A DNA stretch of 50,318 nt. It comes from Syntrophorhabdus sp. PtaB.Bin047. GTDB lineage: Bacteria > Desulfobacterota > Syntrophorhabdia > Syntrophorhabdales > Syntrophorhabdaceae. The notes under the pieces were generated by a model. It saw nothing but the letters and a program-made list of their open reading frames with translations, was not told the DNA's origin and made no database searches. Of the stretch, positions 15,643 to 24,531 are shown one piece after another. The stretch covers positions 1 to 50,318 of the forward strand of contig MVQP01000011.1 in the NCBI GenBank assembly GCA_002067235.1, read 5' to 3'. How positions within the stretch are numbered: the first letter of the stretch is position 1; every line of letters starts with the position of its first letter. A program made the translations under genes and the position numbers.

Positions 15643-16920
15643 ATGAAACCTCGTTTCTTCATCCATACCACCGGCTGCAGGGCGAATCAGTGGGATTCTT
15701 CGGTCATTGCGGGGAATCTGGAGGGGGCCGGCTATGCGCCTGCGGGTGCGGACACGGCGGAGCTCGTGGTGATCAATGCCTGCACTGTCACCGAGGGCGC
15801 CGTCAGGGACATACGCCGCTTCATCAACCGCGTAAGGAGGGAGAACCCGGGGGCGAAGGTGGTCCTTGCCGGTTGCCACCCACAGGCCTATCCCGATGAC
15901 AGCTTCGGGGCCGACCTCGTTTTGGGACAGGCGGAGAAGCTCTCACCCGGCCGGTATGCGTCAGCGGCCGGCACCTTTGTCGGCCCGCGGCAGTCCCTTG
16001 CCATGGATGAGGCGCCGGAGGATCCGGCCATGAAGGGCAAGACGCGGCTCTTCTTCAAGATCCAGGACGGATGCGACAGGTTCTGCAGCTACTGCGTTGT
16101 TCCCTACGCGAGAGGAGCGCCGCGCAGCAGGCCCCTCGCGGAGATGCTGCGCACCATGGAGACGCTCGCGCGCCGGGGGACACAGGAAGTGGTCCTGACG
16201 GGGATCGAGATATCGGCGTGGCGGGACCCCGAGTCAGGGGCAGGTCTCACAGAGCTTATCGCCATCCTGGAGGACGCCCCCACCCCGCCCCGGATACGCC
16301 TCAGCTCCGTCGACCCTCTCATGTTCGACACGCACTTTATCGAAACCGCCGCCGCCTCGCGAAAGCTGGCGAGGAGCTTCCACATCCCCCTGCAGAGCGC
16401 GTCAGACAGTGTGCTCGCCGCCATGAGGCGGCCCTATCGTCAGGAAGATGTGAGGAAAATACTCGACAGGGTCTTCGCAAGGATGCCCGGCGCCGGGATC
16501 GGCATGGACGTGATAACAGGGTTCCCCGGTGAGAGCGAGGCCCTCTTCGAAGAGACCCGGGCGTTCCTGGAATCATGCCCCGTCTACTACCTTCACGTCT
16601 TCCCCTATTCCCCAAGGCCCGGGACGGCCGCAGCCCTCATGGACGGCACGGTCCCGCGAGGGGCCGTGAAGGCCCGGGTGAGGGCCTTGAGGGAGATCGA
16701 TGCAAGAAAACGGGAGGCCTTCCACCGTCGCTTCGCCGGCAGCCGGGCGCGGATAATCCCCGAAGGCGCGCGACGCCTCGGCCGCTACATGCGGGGATAC
16801 ACGGACAACTACATCCCCGTCCACATCCCCTACGACCGGAAACTCGAGAACAGGATGGTGGAGGTGAAGATAAACAAGGTGGAGGGGGGAATAGTCCTGG
16901 GAGAACCGATAATGCAATGA
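15643..16920 (+). CDS. mtaB: tRNA t6A37 methylthiotransferase MtaB
   Basis: A 425-residue radical-SAM methylthiotransferase. The N-terminal UPF0004 domain has TTGCRANQWDSS, NACTVTE and AGCHPQ, each with one of the three cluster cysteines; the radical-SAM cluster motif is KIQDGCDRFCSYCVVPYARG. GFPGESEALFEET and YSPRPGTAAA are typical of the MtaB branch, and a TRAM domain forms the last 60 residues. It converts t6A to ms2t6A in tRNAs, so it acts after TsaC and TsaE, both encoded here. The ATG at 15643 directly follows the heptamer array and has no Shine-Dalgarno sequence; a TTG six bases upstream is no better. Confidence 0.93.
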   Translation: MKPRFFIHTTGCRANQWDSSVIAGNLEGAGYAPAGADTAELVVINACTVTEGAVRDIRRFINRVRRENPGAKVVLAGCHPQAYPDDSFGADLVLGQAEKLSPGRYASAAGTFVGPRQSLAMDEAPEDPAMKGKTRLFFKIQDGCDRFCSYCVVPYARGAPRSRPLAEMLRTMETLARRGTQEVVLTGIEISAWRDPESGAGLTELIAILEDAPTPPRIRLSSVDPLMFDTHFIETAAASRKLARSFHIPLQSASDSVLAAMRRPYRQEDVRKILDRVFARMPGAGIGMDVITGFPGESEALFEETRAFLESCPVYYLHVFPYSPRPGTAAALMDGTVPRGAVKARVRALREIDARKREAFHRRFAGSRARIIPEGARRLGRYMRGYTDNYIPVHIPYDRKLENRMVEVKINKVEGGIVLGEPIMQ

Positions 16921-17148
16921 CCAATGACCAAATTCCAATGACCAGAGAAACAGACAATAACCAATAACCAAAGAAAAGCGATACAGCCAGTCCGTTGTGC
17001 CTTTCCATCTGTTCAATTGGTTATTGGTCATTGGTCATTGGTCATTATCCTTTCATTTGGTTATTGTAATTTGGTCAATTGGTCATTATCCTTTATTGGT
17101 TATCGTCTTTTTATGTGGTTATTGTGATTTGGTCATTGGTTATTACGC
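16913..17148. repeat. GGTTATT heptamer inverted repeat, copy 2 (reverse)
   Basis: Left arm AATGACCAATGACCAAATTCC and onward; right part GGTTATTGGTCATTGGTCATT and many further steps to 17148. The stretch 16915-17017 in reverse complement matches 2031-2150 nearly base for base, including the shared core (16971-17001 against 2056-2085). The left arm overlaps the mtaB stop codon and the right end stops just before the yggT ribosome site. Confidence 0.85.
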
Positions 17149-17163
17149 TCTCAGGAGTTGTCT

Positions 17164-17460
17164 ATGTCCGGTTTCGGTGTCTTTATCGTTTGGTTGGCCA
17201 AGGTCCTCAACGTGGCCCTCACCATCTATTTCTGGGTGATCTTTGCGCGGGCGCTATTCTCGTGGATACGGCCGAACCCTTACAATCCCATAGTGCGGAC
17301 GGTGTATAGACTCGTCGATCCCGTCACCAACCGCATAAGGAGGATCCTGCCCACCCGGTTCGGCATGATCGATATCGCTCCCTTCTTTCTCATGCTCATC
17401 ATCATCTTTCTCCAGGAGGCGATCACAAGGCTCCTGCTCCACCTTGCCCTGAAGTTCTAG
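17164..17460 (+). CDS. yggT: YggT family membrane protein
   Basis: A 98-residue protein with two membrane helices (FGVFIVWLAKVLNVALTIYF, and IAPFFLMLIIIFLQEAITRL near the C-terminus) around the conserved SWIRPNPYNPIVRTVYRLVDPVTNRIR split over two segments. YggT proteins are linked to osmotic shock tolerance and to membrane or division functions, but their action is not known. AGGAG at 17153-17157 supports the ATG at 17164 over a TTG at 17158. It lies 10 bases before yggU, a frequent pairing. Confidence 0.9.
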   Translation: MSGFGVFIVWLAKVLNVALTIYFWVIFARALFSWIRPNPYNPIVRTVYRLVDPVTNRIRRILPTRFGMIDIAPFFLMLIIIFLQEAITRLLLHLALKF

Positions 17461-17470
17461 GAAGCCCGCA

Positions 17471-17728
17471 ATGAACGTGGAGATCAAAGTGATACCCAAT
17501 GCAAAGAAGAGGGCGATAACCCGCACTCCGGCGGGGATCACCGTCAGGCTCACGGCACTGCCCCTCGAGGGCAGGGCGAACGACGAGCTGATCCGGTACC
17601 TGTCGAACGTTCTCAAGGTTAAACGATCGGCCATCAGGATACTCAAAGGCGAAAAGGACAGGCGGAAGGTGCTCGAGATCCCCATTGACGAGAAGGAGCT
17701 CGAAGCCCTCCTGGGCGGGCCCGCGTGA
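17471..17728 (+). CDS. yggU: DUF167/YggU family protein
   Basis: An 85-residue protein of typical size. VKVIPNAKK-like (VEIKVIPNAKKRAI) and LPLEGRANDELIRYLSNVL are the conserved family features, followed by KRSAIRILKGEKDRRKVLEI. The structure is known but not the function. It follows yggT in the same direction and is probably cotranscribed with it. Confidence 0.93.
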   Translation: MNVEIKVIPNAKKRAITRTPAGITVRLTALPLEGRANDELIRYLSNVLKVKRSAIRILKGEKDRRKVLEIPIDEKELEALLGGPA

Positions 17729-17831
17729 AGGGTGACCCCGACCGGCAGACGGCTCCCCTCCCGCGCGCCAGAACAACCGCTCCAGGGCCTTCTTCCGACA
17801 AAAAGGCAAGAGTTACAACAGGTTAATTTCC

Positions 17832-17861
17832 TTGACAAGAAAATGCTAAACTCTTTATATT
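17832..17861 (+). promoter_or_regulatory. putative sigma-70 promoter of the rpmF-fab-rib operon
   Basis: TTGACA at 17832-17837 and TATATT at 17856-17861 with an 18-base spacer (or TTATAT with 17). It lies in the 158-base gap after yggU, 26 bases before the DUF177 start. No other convincing promoter was seen before nusB. Confidence 0.65.
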
Positions 17862-17886
17862 ATCTATCTTCAAAAGAAGGCGACCC

Positions 17887-18402
17887 GTGTTGATACGACT
17901 TACGGAAATAGAAGACATACTGGTCGTGAAGGGTGAGATGGACACTCAACGATTCCCGAGGACTGACGATACCGAACTCACACTGCTAAAGCCTGTGCGC
18001 TACGAGCTTACCGTCGCGAAGTTCGACGACACCGTCAGCATCGAAGGGCCCGTGACGGTCGAGGCATCGATGGCCTGCTCGCGGTGTCTCGAGGAGTACA
18101 ACCTGTCCATGTCACTTCAGATGGCCATCAAGCTCACCCCGAAAAGCACGCTTCCCGAAGCGGCAGAGATGGAGCTTCACAACGACGACCTCGACGTCTA
18201 CTACTACGAAGGCGACGAGATCGATCTCGATCCCTTCATTTACGAGGAGGTCATGCTCAGCATCCCCGTGAGGCCGCTGTGCAGAGAGGAATGCAAGGGG
18301 ATATGCCCGACCTGCGGCAGGAACAGGAACACGGAACCCTGCGATTGTCCCGAGGCGCCCTCGAGTCTCCTCGGTGAGAAACTGAAATCTTTTTTAAATT
18401 GA
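17887..18402 (+). CDS. yceD: DUF177/YceD family protein
   Basis: A 171-residue protein always found beside rpmF. The Cys motif ACSRCLEEY in the middle and CKGICPTCGRNRNTEPCDC at the C-terminal end are typical; together they probably hold zinc. In plants and bacteria the family has been tied to 23S rRNA accumulation. The start is a GTG at 17887 with AGAAGG six bases upstream. It opens the long operon that ends with nusB. Confidence 0.9.
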   Translation: MLIRLTEIEDILVVKGEMDTQRFPRTDDTELTLLKPVRYELTVAKFDDTVSIEGPVTVEASMACSRCLEEYNLSMSLQMAIKLTPKSTLPEAAEMELHNDDLDVYYYEGDEIDLDPFIYEEVMLSIPVRPLCREECKGICPTCGRNRNTEPCDCPEAPSSLLGEKLKSFLN

Positions 18403-18415
18403 CAAGGAGTAGACC

Positions 18416-18598
18416 ATGGCTGTACCAAAACGAAAAACTGCGAAGGCAAGACGGGACAAGAGGCGCGCGCACTACACCGCATCGCCTGTCGCCGTGGTGG
18501 CGTGCCCGAACTGCAAGGAACCCAAACTTCCCCATGCGGTTTGCCCCAAGTGCGGAATGTACAAGGGCAAACAGTATATAGCGGTCGAGGAAGCATAA
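18416..18598 (+). CDS. rpmF: 50S ribosomal protein L32
   Basis: A 60-residue protein with the standard N-terminus MAVPKRKTAKARRDKRRAH and the zinc-binding pairs CPNC and CPKCG, so this is the zinc (C+) form. Its position between DUF177 and plsX is the usual one. Confidence 0.97.
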   Translation: MAVPKRKTAKARRDKRRAHYTASPVAVVACPNCKEPKLPHAVCPKCGMYKGKQYIAVEEA

Positions 18599-18605
18599 CC
18601 AGCGG

Positions 18606-19616
18606 ATGATACGGATCGCCGTCGACGGAATGGGTGGCGACTTCGCGCCCAGGGAGATCGTGAGGGGGGCACAATCGATCTCCCGTGAGGGCCTGGCTTC
18701 CATCGTCCTCGTCGGCGACGAGGAAAAGATGCGACCTTTCGTGACGGACCATGCGAACCTTGACATGGTCCACACGCCCGTTTGCGTGGACATGAACGAG
18801 GCCCCTTCGAACGCCCTCAGGAAGAAGAGGGACTCCTCCATGAACAAGGCCTTCGAACTGCACAAGAGCGGAGAGGTACAGGCCGTCGTTTCGGCGGGGA
18901 ATTCCGGCGCGGCGATGGCCTTCGCCATATTCACCCTCGGCCGGATCCCCGGTGTCGACCGCCCCGCGATCGCAACGCTCCACCCGCGCATGGGAGAAGG
19001 GGTTTCCATCCTCCTCGATGCCGGCGGCACCGTGGACTGCAAGCCCACGCATCTTGCCCAGTTCGCCCTGATGGGCAATTCCTTCGCCTCCTCCGTCCTG
19101 GGGATAGGATCCCCCCGCGTAGGCATCCTCTCGAACGGCGAGGAGGAAACAAAGGGCAACGAACTGACCCGGGAGGCGCATGCCCTTATCAAGGAGTTCG
19201 GCATCAACTATCTGGGCTACGTCGAGGGCACGGACATGTACAACGGCAGGACCGATGTCGTTGTGAGCGACGGCTTCGTCGGCAACATTGCGCTCAAGAT
19301 AAGCGAAGGCGTTGCCGACTTCATCTTTGAGTTCTTTAAGGAAGGCATCAGGAACAGTTTCAAGGCTCGGATGGGCTACCTCCTGTTGAGGGACCTTTTC
19401 AAGGAATTCCAGAAGAAAGCGGACTATTCCGAGACCGGCGGGGCGCCACTGCTGGGCGTCGACGGGGTCTGCATCATATGTCACGGGAAGTCGAACGAAA
19501 AGGCCATGCGCAATGCCATACTGCTGGCGAAGAAGTTCGTCGAGAAGGGCCTCAAGGAATCGATCAATGAGACCATGCAGAACTACCAATCGTTGCAGAA
19601 AGTAAAGGAGAGGTAA
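18606..19616 (+). CDS. plsX: phosphate acyltransferase PlsX
   Basis: A 336-residue protein of normal length. IAVDGMGGDFAP at the N-terminus, AVVSAGNSGAAMAFA near residue 95 and LLDAGGTVDCKP near 135 are the signature stretches; SDGFVGNIALKISEG follows. It makes acyl-phosphate from acyl-ACP, which PlsY then uses for glycerol-3-phosphate acylation. It starts seven bases after rpmF and ends three bases before the acyl-CoA dehydrogenase, so plsX and that enzyme are translated from one message. Confidence 0.95.
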   Translation: MIRIAVDGMGGDFAPREIVRGAQSISREGLASIVLVGDEEKMRPFVTDHANLDMVHTPVCVDMNEAPSNALRKKRDSSMNKAFELHKSGEVQAVVSAGNSGAAMAFAIFTLGRIPGVDRPAIATLHPRMGEGVSILLDAGGTVDCKPTHLAQFALMGNSFASSVLGIGSPRVGILSNGEEETKGNELTREAHALIKEFGINYLGYVEGTDMYNGRTDVVVSDGFVGNIALKISEGVADFIFEFFKEGIRNSFKARMGYLLLRDLFKEFQKKADYSETGGAPLLGVDGVCIICHGKSNEKAMRNAILLAKKFVEKGLKESINETMQNYQSLQKVKER

Positions 19617-19619
19617 CAC

Positions 19620-20783
19620 ATGGATTATTTTCTATCTGAAGACCAGAAGAGCATACAGAAGCTGGCGCGCAGGATCGCGGAGGAAAAGGTCGTCCCCGTT
19701 CGTGCCGAACTCGATGAAACGGGACAGTTCCCCTGGGAGATCATGAAGCACTGCGCCGAGACGGGGCTCTTCGGTGTCAGCATCCCCGAGGCATACGGCG
19801 GCATGGGTGGAGGGTCTTTCGAGAATTGCATCGTCGTCGAGGAACTGAGCAAGGCCTGCCTCGGCGTATCGGTGAGCTACGCGGCGAGCCTGCTCGGCGC
19901 CTATCCCATCCTGCTCGGCGGGTCGGAGGAGCAGAAGAAGAAATACCTGTCCCAGATAGCGAGCGGGTCGAAGCTGGCCGCCTTCGGACTTACCGAGGCG
20001 AACGCCGGCAGCGATGCCCAGGGCATAAGAACGGAGGCAAAGAAGGACGGCGACCATTACGTCCTCAACGGGACGAAACAGTGGATAACGAACGGCGGCG
20101 AGGCCGAGATCTACACCGTCATCGCCATGACGGACCGTGGGAAGGGTGGCCGGGGCGCCACCGCCTTCATCCTGGAAAAAGGCATGGAAGGATTCACTTT
20201 CGGTAAGAAAGAGAACAAGTTAGGCATCAGGGCATCGGCCACCCGGGAACTGGTATTTCAGGATTGCAAAGTCCCGAAGGAAAATGTTATAGGTAGAGAA
20301 GGTCTGGGTTTCATCCTGACAATGAGGACGTTCGACAGGACCCGCCCAGGAATAGGTGCGCAGGCGGTGGGGGTTGCCCATGGCGCACTTGAGGCAGCCG
20401 TACAATACGCGCGTGAAAGGGAACAGTTCGAGAAGAAGATCATCTCCTTTCAGGCGATACAGCATATCCTTGCCGATATGGCGATACAGGTGGAAGCGGC
20501 ACGGGCACTCGTGTACGCCGTGGCCCGGTACATCGACAGCAATCCCAGGGATTTCTCCAAGGTGTCGGCCATGAGCAAGGTGTTTCCCAGCGACGTGGCC
20601 ATGAAGGTCGTTGTCGATGCCATACAGGTCTTTGGCGGATATGGCTACATGAAGGAGTATCCCGTCGAGAAGATGATGCGCGATGCCAAGATACTCCAGA
20701 TCTACGAAGGCACGAACCAGATACAGAGAAACATCATCGGTCTCGAGCTCATCAAGGAATCGGCATCGAAGAAAAGGTCATAA
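19620..20783 (+). CDS. acyl-CoA dehydrogenase (short/medium-chain type)
   Basis: A 387-residue flavoenzyme of standard length. FGLTEANAGSDA (FAD/substrate loop), KQWITNGGEAE (flavin site), FGGYGYMKEYPVEKMMRDAK and the catalytic-base region QIYEGTNQIQR, with Glu as base, are all intact. It would oxidise an acyl-CoA to the trans-2-enoyl-CoA, passing electrons to ETF. Its place is odd: it lies between plsX and fabD, the position held by fabH in related operons. The substrate cannot be read from sequence; the motifs resemble butyryl-CoA dehydrogenases. A 52-base gap separates it from fabD. Confidence 0.93.
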   Translation: MDYFLSEDQKSIQKLARRIAEEKVVPVRAELDETGQFPWEIMKHCAETGLFGVSIPEAYGGMGGGSFENCIVVEELSKACLGVSVSYAASLLGAYPILLGGSEEQKKKYLSQIASGSKLAAFGLTEANAGSDAQGIRTEAKKDGDHYVLNGTKQWITNGGEAEIYTVIAMTDRGKGGRGATAFILEKGMEGFTFGKKENKLGIRASATRELVFQDCKVPKENVIGREGLGFILTMRTFDRTRPGIGAQAVGVAHGALEAAVQYAREREQFEKKIISFQAIQHILADMAIQVEAARALVYAVARYIDSNPRDFSKVSAMSKVFPSDVAMKVVVDAIQVFGGYGYMKEYPVEKMMRDAKILQIYEGTNQIQRNIIGLELIKESASKKRS

Positions 20784-20835
20784 CGTGAGATACTGATCTC
20801 GCGAGGAAGAGAATCCACACGGCGAGAGAGGATAG

Positions 20836-21774
20836 ATGAAGAAGACAGGTATAGTATTTCCGGGACAGGGTTCCCAGTACATCGGCATGGGCAGGGACCT
20901 TTACGACAGGTTCGACTATGTCCGCGACATGTTCGCCACCGCCGACAGGGTGCTCGGCTTCCCCATGACGGATCTTTGTTTCAACGGTCCTGAGGACGAG
21001 CTGCGCCAGACGTACAACACGCAGCCGTCGCTTCTGCTCGTCGGCTATGCCGTTTACGAGGTCTTGAGGAAAGAGGCGGGCGTTACGCCGTCTCTCGTCG
21101 CGGGCCACAGCCTCGGCGAGTACACGGCCCTTGCAGCAAGCGGCTTTTTCACCTTTGAAGAGGCCCTTTCCATCACCAGGAAAAGGGGGCTCTTCATGGA
21201 AGAGGCCTGCCCGAAAGGCAAAGGCGGCATGGTCGCCCTCATCGGCGCCGACATGGAAAAGATAGGCCCCGTCCTCGCGGAGATCTCCCACGACGACTAC
21301 GTGGCGGTCCCCGCCAATCTCAACTCCGCCGAGCAGGTCGTCCTGTCCGGCGACGCCGGCGCGCTAAAGGAGGCCGTGGAGAGATTGAAGGGGACGGGAT
21401 ACAAGAAGGCGGTCTTCCTCAATGTCTCGGGGCCTTTCCATTCACCCCTCATGCAGGCGGCCGCGGACCGTCTGAAGACCGAACTGGCCGCCCTCGGCCA
21501 CGGTGAGCTTTCGGTCCCCGTGGTTTTCAACGTCGACGCGGCCACCGGGAAAGACAAAGGGTCGGTGGACGACAGGCTCTATCGCCAGATGTTCTCCCCG
21601 GTGCTCTGGGAGAGGTGCGTCCGCACGATGGCCGACGAAGGCGTCGAGCTCTTCGTCGAGGCAGGTCCCGGGAAGGTTCTTTCGAACCTCGTCAAGAGGA
21701 TCGTTCCCGGCATCCCTTGCGTGAACGCGGAGAAATTCGAAGAAATAGAGTCGGTAAAGGAGCTTCTCGCATGA
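20836..21774 (+). CDS. fabD: malonyl-CoA-ACP transacylase
   Basis: A 312-residue protein. GQGSQ is at residues 10-14, the catalytic Ser 92 lies in GHSLGEYTA, the Arg and His of the active site lie in TRKRGLFMEEA and GPFHSPLM. It loads malonate onto ACP, supplying FabF and any initiating synthase. It overlaps fabG by ATGA. Confidence 0.96.
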   Translation: MKKTGIVFPGQGSQYIGMGRDLYDRFDYVRDMFATADRVLGFPMTDLCFNGPEDELRQTYNTQPSLLLVGYAVYEVLRKEAGVTPSLVAGHSLGEYTALAASGFFTFEEALSITRKRGLFMEEACPKGKGGMVALIGADMEKIGPVLAEISHDDYVAVPANLNSAEQVVLSGDAGALKEAVERLKGTGYKKAVFLNVSGPFHSPLMQAAADRLKTELAALGHGELSVPVVFNVDAATGKDKGSVDDRLYRQMFSPVLWERCVRTMADEGVELFVEAGPGKVLSNLVKRIVPGIPCVNAEKFEEIESVKELLA

Positions 21775-22496
21775 AGGGAACGGTGACCATCATTACAGGC
21801 GCGGCCCAGGGCATCGGCAGGGCGATCGCGGAGCTTGTCGCCGACAAGGGCGGAGATGTCGCGATCTTCGATGTGATCGACGGGTCCGGGGTCTGCGACA
21901 CAATCAGGTCGAAAGGCCGGCGCTGTGAGCTCTACACCGTCGACGTATCCGACTCCCAGACGGTCCAGGCGGCTGTCGACCAGGTGGTGAAGGACCTGGG
22001 GAAGATCGACAACCTCGTCAACAACGCCGGCATCACGGCAGACAAGCTCCTGCTCCGGATGAAGGACGAGGACTGGGACCGGGTCATGGCGGTGAACCTG
22101 AGGAGCGTTTTCAACTGCACGAAGGCCGTCGTCAGGCACATGTTGAGGTCGGGAGGCAGCATCGTCAACATCTCTTCCATCGCCGGCGTCATGGGAAACG
22201 CGGGACAGGCGAACTACGCGGCAAGCAAGGCAGGCATCATCGGCTTCACAAAGAGCGTGGCCAGGGAATACGCGGAGCGCTCCATCAGGGTCAACGCCGT
22301 CGCCCCGGGATTCATCAGAACGAAGATGACGGACGCCCTCGATGAGAAGGCGAAGGAATCGATGCACGCGGCGATCCCGCTCAAACGTCTCGGCGAACCC
22401 GAAGATGTCGCTAACGTGGTATATTTTCTTCTTTCGAAATACGGCAGCTATGTAACGGGGGAGGTGATAAATGTCAATGGCGGGTTGTACATGTGA
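21771..22496 (+). CDS. fabG: 3-oxoacyl-ACP reductase
   Basis: A 241-residue short-chain dehydrogenase. TGAAQGIGRAIAE is the cofactor glycine loop, NNAGITAD follows, and the catalytic Ser-Tyr-Lys are in ISSIAGVMGNAGQANYAASKAG. The C-terminal VTGEVINVNGGLYM is typical of FabG. It reduces 3-oxoacyl-ACP with NADPH. The start overlaps the fabD stop. An 88-base gap with no recognisable signal other than a strong ribosome site separates it from acpP. Confidence 0.95.
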   Translation: MKGTVTIITGAAQGIGRAIAELVADKGGDVAIFDVIDGSGVCDTIRSKGRRCELYTVDVSDSQTVQAAVDQVVKDLGKIDNLVNNAGITADKLLLRMKDEDWDRVMAVNLRSVFNCTKAVVRHMLRSGGSIVNISSIAGVMGNAGQANYAASKAGIIGFTKSVAREYAERSIRVNAVAPGFIRTKMTDALDEKAKESMHAAIPLKRLGEPEDVANVVYFLLSKYGSYVTGEVINVNGGLYM

Positions 22497-22584
22497 ACAA
22501 CGCGTGACCCGGGGCCGGGCGTTCTGACAAGACGGTCTGACGGGAGTTTGAAGGAAGCTTTCAATAAAACGAGGAGGTGGCTTA

Positions 22585-22824
22585 ATGTCAGTAACTGAAA
22601 AAGTAAAAAAGATGATCGTGGATCAGCTCGGGGTAAGCGAGTCGGAAGTCGTTCCGGAAGCTAAGTTCATCGATGACCTCGGCGCAGATTCTCTTGATAT
22701 CGTTGAGCTTATTATGGCACTCGAAGACGAGTACAGCATTGAGATCCCCGACGAGGATGCGGAGAAGATGGAAACCGTGGGGGACGCGATCAGGTACATA
22801 GAAGATCGCCTGGCGGGCAAATAA
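22585..22824 (+). CDS. acpP: acyl carrier protein
   Basis: A 79-residue acidic protein with the 4'-phosphopantetheine Ser in [17 protein letters not shown] and the family ending [18 protein letters not shown] upstream is a very strong ribosome site, as expected for this abundant protein. The holo form would be made by AcpS, encoded at 39310. Confidence 0.97.
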   Translation: MSVTEKVKKMIVDQLGVSESEVVPEAKFIDDLGADSLDIVELIMALEDEYSIEIPDEDAEKMETVGDAIRYIEDRLAGK

Positions 22825-22840
22825 TCCAGCGAGGTGTCGT

Positions 22841-24082
22841 TTGAAAAGACGGGTTGTAATCACCGGTGTTGGTCTCGTAACGCCCCTCGGAGTGGGGATC
22901 GACAACGTCTGGACGGAGATCCTGAAGGGGAGATCCGGGATCGCACCGCTAACAAGATTCGACAGTACGCAGCATGATACCAAGATAGCCGGCGAGGTGA
23001 AGGGCTTCAATGCCGAGGAGTATGTCTCGGCGAAAGAGATGAAGCGGATGGACCTTTTCATCCAGTACGCCCTCGCCGCCACCAAGGTTGCGATGGGGGA
23101 CTCCGGTCTCGACATCTCCAAAGAGGATGCCGAACGGATCGGGGTGATCGTGGGCACGGGCCTCGGCGGCCTGCCGACACTCGAGAGATACCACAGTATC
23201 CTGCTCGAAAGAGGACCGGGGCGCATCTCCCCCTTCTTCATCCCCATGCTCATAGCCAACGAGGCGCCGGGGCACATCGCCATCCAGTACGGGATAAAGG
23301 GGCCCAACCTCTGCATCGTGACCGCCTGCGCCACCGGCGCTCATTCCATAGGCGACGCCCTGAGGGTCATTCAGTACGGTGACGCCGACATGATGGTCGC
23401 GGGCGGCTGCGAGGCGAACCTGACGCCTCTCACCGTGGGTGGATTCAACGCCATGAAGGCCCTTTCCACCCGCAACAGCGAACCTGAAAGGGCTTCGCGG
23501 CCCTTCGACAAGGACCGCGACGGTTTCGTCGTGGCCGAAGGAGCGGGCGTCGTCATCCTTGAAGAACTCGAACACGCCCGGAAAAGGGGAGCGAAGATCT
23601 ACGCAGAGATCGCCGGATACGGGTACAACGGGGACGCCTATCATATAACGGCCCCCTGCCCCGACGGAGACGGGTTCATCCGGTGCATCAACATGGCGCT
23701 CCGCGACGCGGCGCTCCCCCCGGACGCGGTGGACTACATCAACGCCCACGGGACCTCGACGGACCTCAACGATCAGACGGAGACCCTGGCCATAAAGAAG
23801 GTCTTCGGCGAGAAGGCATACAAGTTGCCCGTGAGTTCCACGAAATCCATGACGGGCCACCTTCTTGGCGCCGCGGGCGCGATAGAGGCGATCTTCACCG
23901 CACTGGCGATCAGGGACCAGGTCTGTCCTCCCACGATCAACTACGAGACACCCGACCCCGACTGCGACCTCGACTACGTGCCCAACGAGGCGCGCAAACA
24001 CACCATCAACGTGGCGCTGTCCAACTCTTTTGGGTTCGGGGGCACGAACTGCGTTCTCGTCCTTAGGAGGTTCGAAGGATGA
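22841..24082 (+). CDS. fabF: 3-oxoacyl-ACP synthase II
   Basis: A 413-residue condensing enzyme. [14 protein letters not shown] carries the active-site Cys, [12 protein letters not shown] the first His, and [13 protein letters not shown] the Lys and second His. It elongates acyl-ACP with malonyl-ACP. The start codon is TTG at 22841, with GCGAGGTG seven bases before it; no ATG fits the standard N-terminus [10 protein letters not shown]. It is the only ketoacyl-ACP synthase in this operon. It overlaps rpiB by ATGA. Confidence 0.96.
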   Translation: MKRRVVITGVGLVTPLGVGIDNVWTEILKGRSGIAPLTRFDSTQHDTKIAGEVKGFNAEEYVSAKEMKRMDLFIQYALAATKVAMGDSGLDISKEDAERIGVIVGTGLGGLPTLERYHSILLERGPGRISPFFIPMLIANEAPGHIAIQYGIKGPNLCIVTACATGAHSIGDALRVIQYGDADMMVAGGCEANLTPLTVGGFNAMKALSTRNSEPERASRPFDKDRDGFVVAEGAGVVILEELEHARKRGAKIYAEIAGYGYNGDAYHITAPCPDGDGFIRCINMALRDAALPPDAVDYINAHGTSTDLNDQTETLAIKKVFGEKAYKLPVSSTKSMTGHLLGAAGAIEAIFTALAIRDQVCPPTINYETPDPDCDLDYVPNEARKHTINVALSNSFGFGGTNCVLVLRRFEG

Positions 24083-24528
24083 AGATAGCCGTCGGCTCGG
24101 ACCATGCCGGTTTCGAGCTGAAGGAATACATAAAGGAGATTCTCCCGGCCGGAGAGTACCAGGTGACGGACGTGGGGACGCATTCCCCGGAATCCGTCGA
24201 CTACCCTGATTTCGGTTTCGATGTCGCGAGGCGTGTTGCGGCCGGTGAAGCGGACAGGGGCATACTCGTCTGTGGAACGGGGATCGGGATGAGCATCGCG
24301 GCGAACAAGGTCAAAGGCATCCGTGCCGCTCTCGTTAACGATCTCTACACTGCGGCTCAGAGCCGCAGGCACAATGACGCCAACGTACTTGTCCTCGCGG
24401 GCAGGATCATCGGAAAGGGGCTGGCCGAGGAGATCGTGAAAACGTGGCTTTCCACTGAGTTCGAAGGCGGCAGGCACCTCGGCAGGTTGAGGAAGATAGA
24501 AGCTTTCGAAAAAAACACGGACAGGTAA
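24079..24528 (+). CDS. rpiB: ribose-5-phosphate isomerase B
   Basis: A 149-residue protein. [14 protein letters not shown] is the N-terminal substrate region, [14 protein letters not shown] carries the catalytic Cys, and [14 protein letters not shown] follows. It interconverts ribulose 5-phosphate and ribose 5-phosphate. The gene overlaps fabF and lies three bases before glyA, a frequent order in deltaproteobacteria. Confidence 0.95.
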   Translation: MKIAVGSDHAGFELKEYIKEILPAGEYQVTDVGTHSPESVDYPDFGFDVARRVAAGEADRGILVCGTGIGMSIAANKVKGIRAALVNDLYTAAQSRRHNDANVLVLAGRIIGKGLAEEIVKTWLSTEFEGGRHLGRLRKIEAFEKNTDR

Positions 24529-24531
24529 GAC

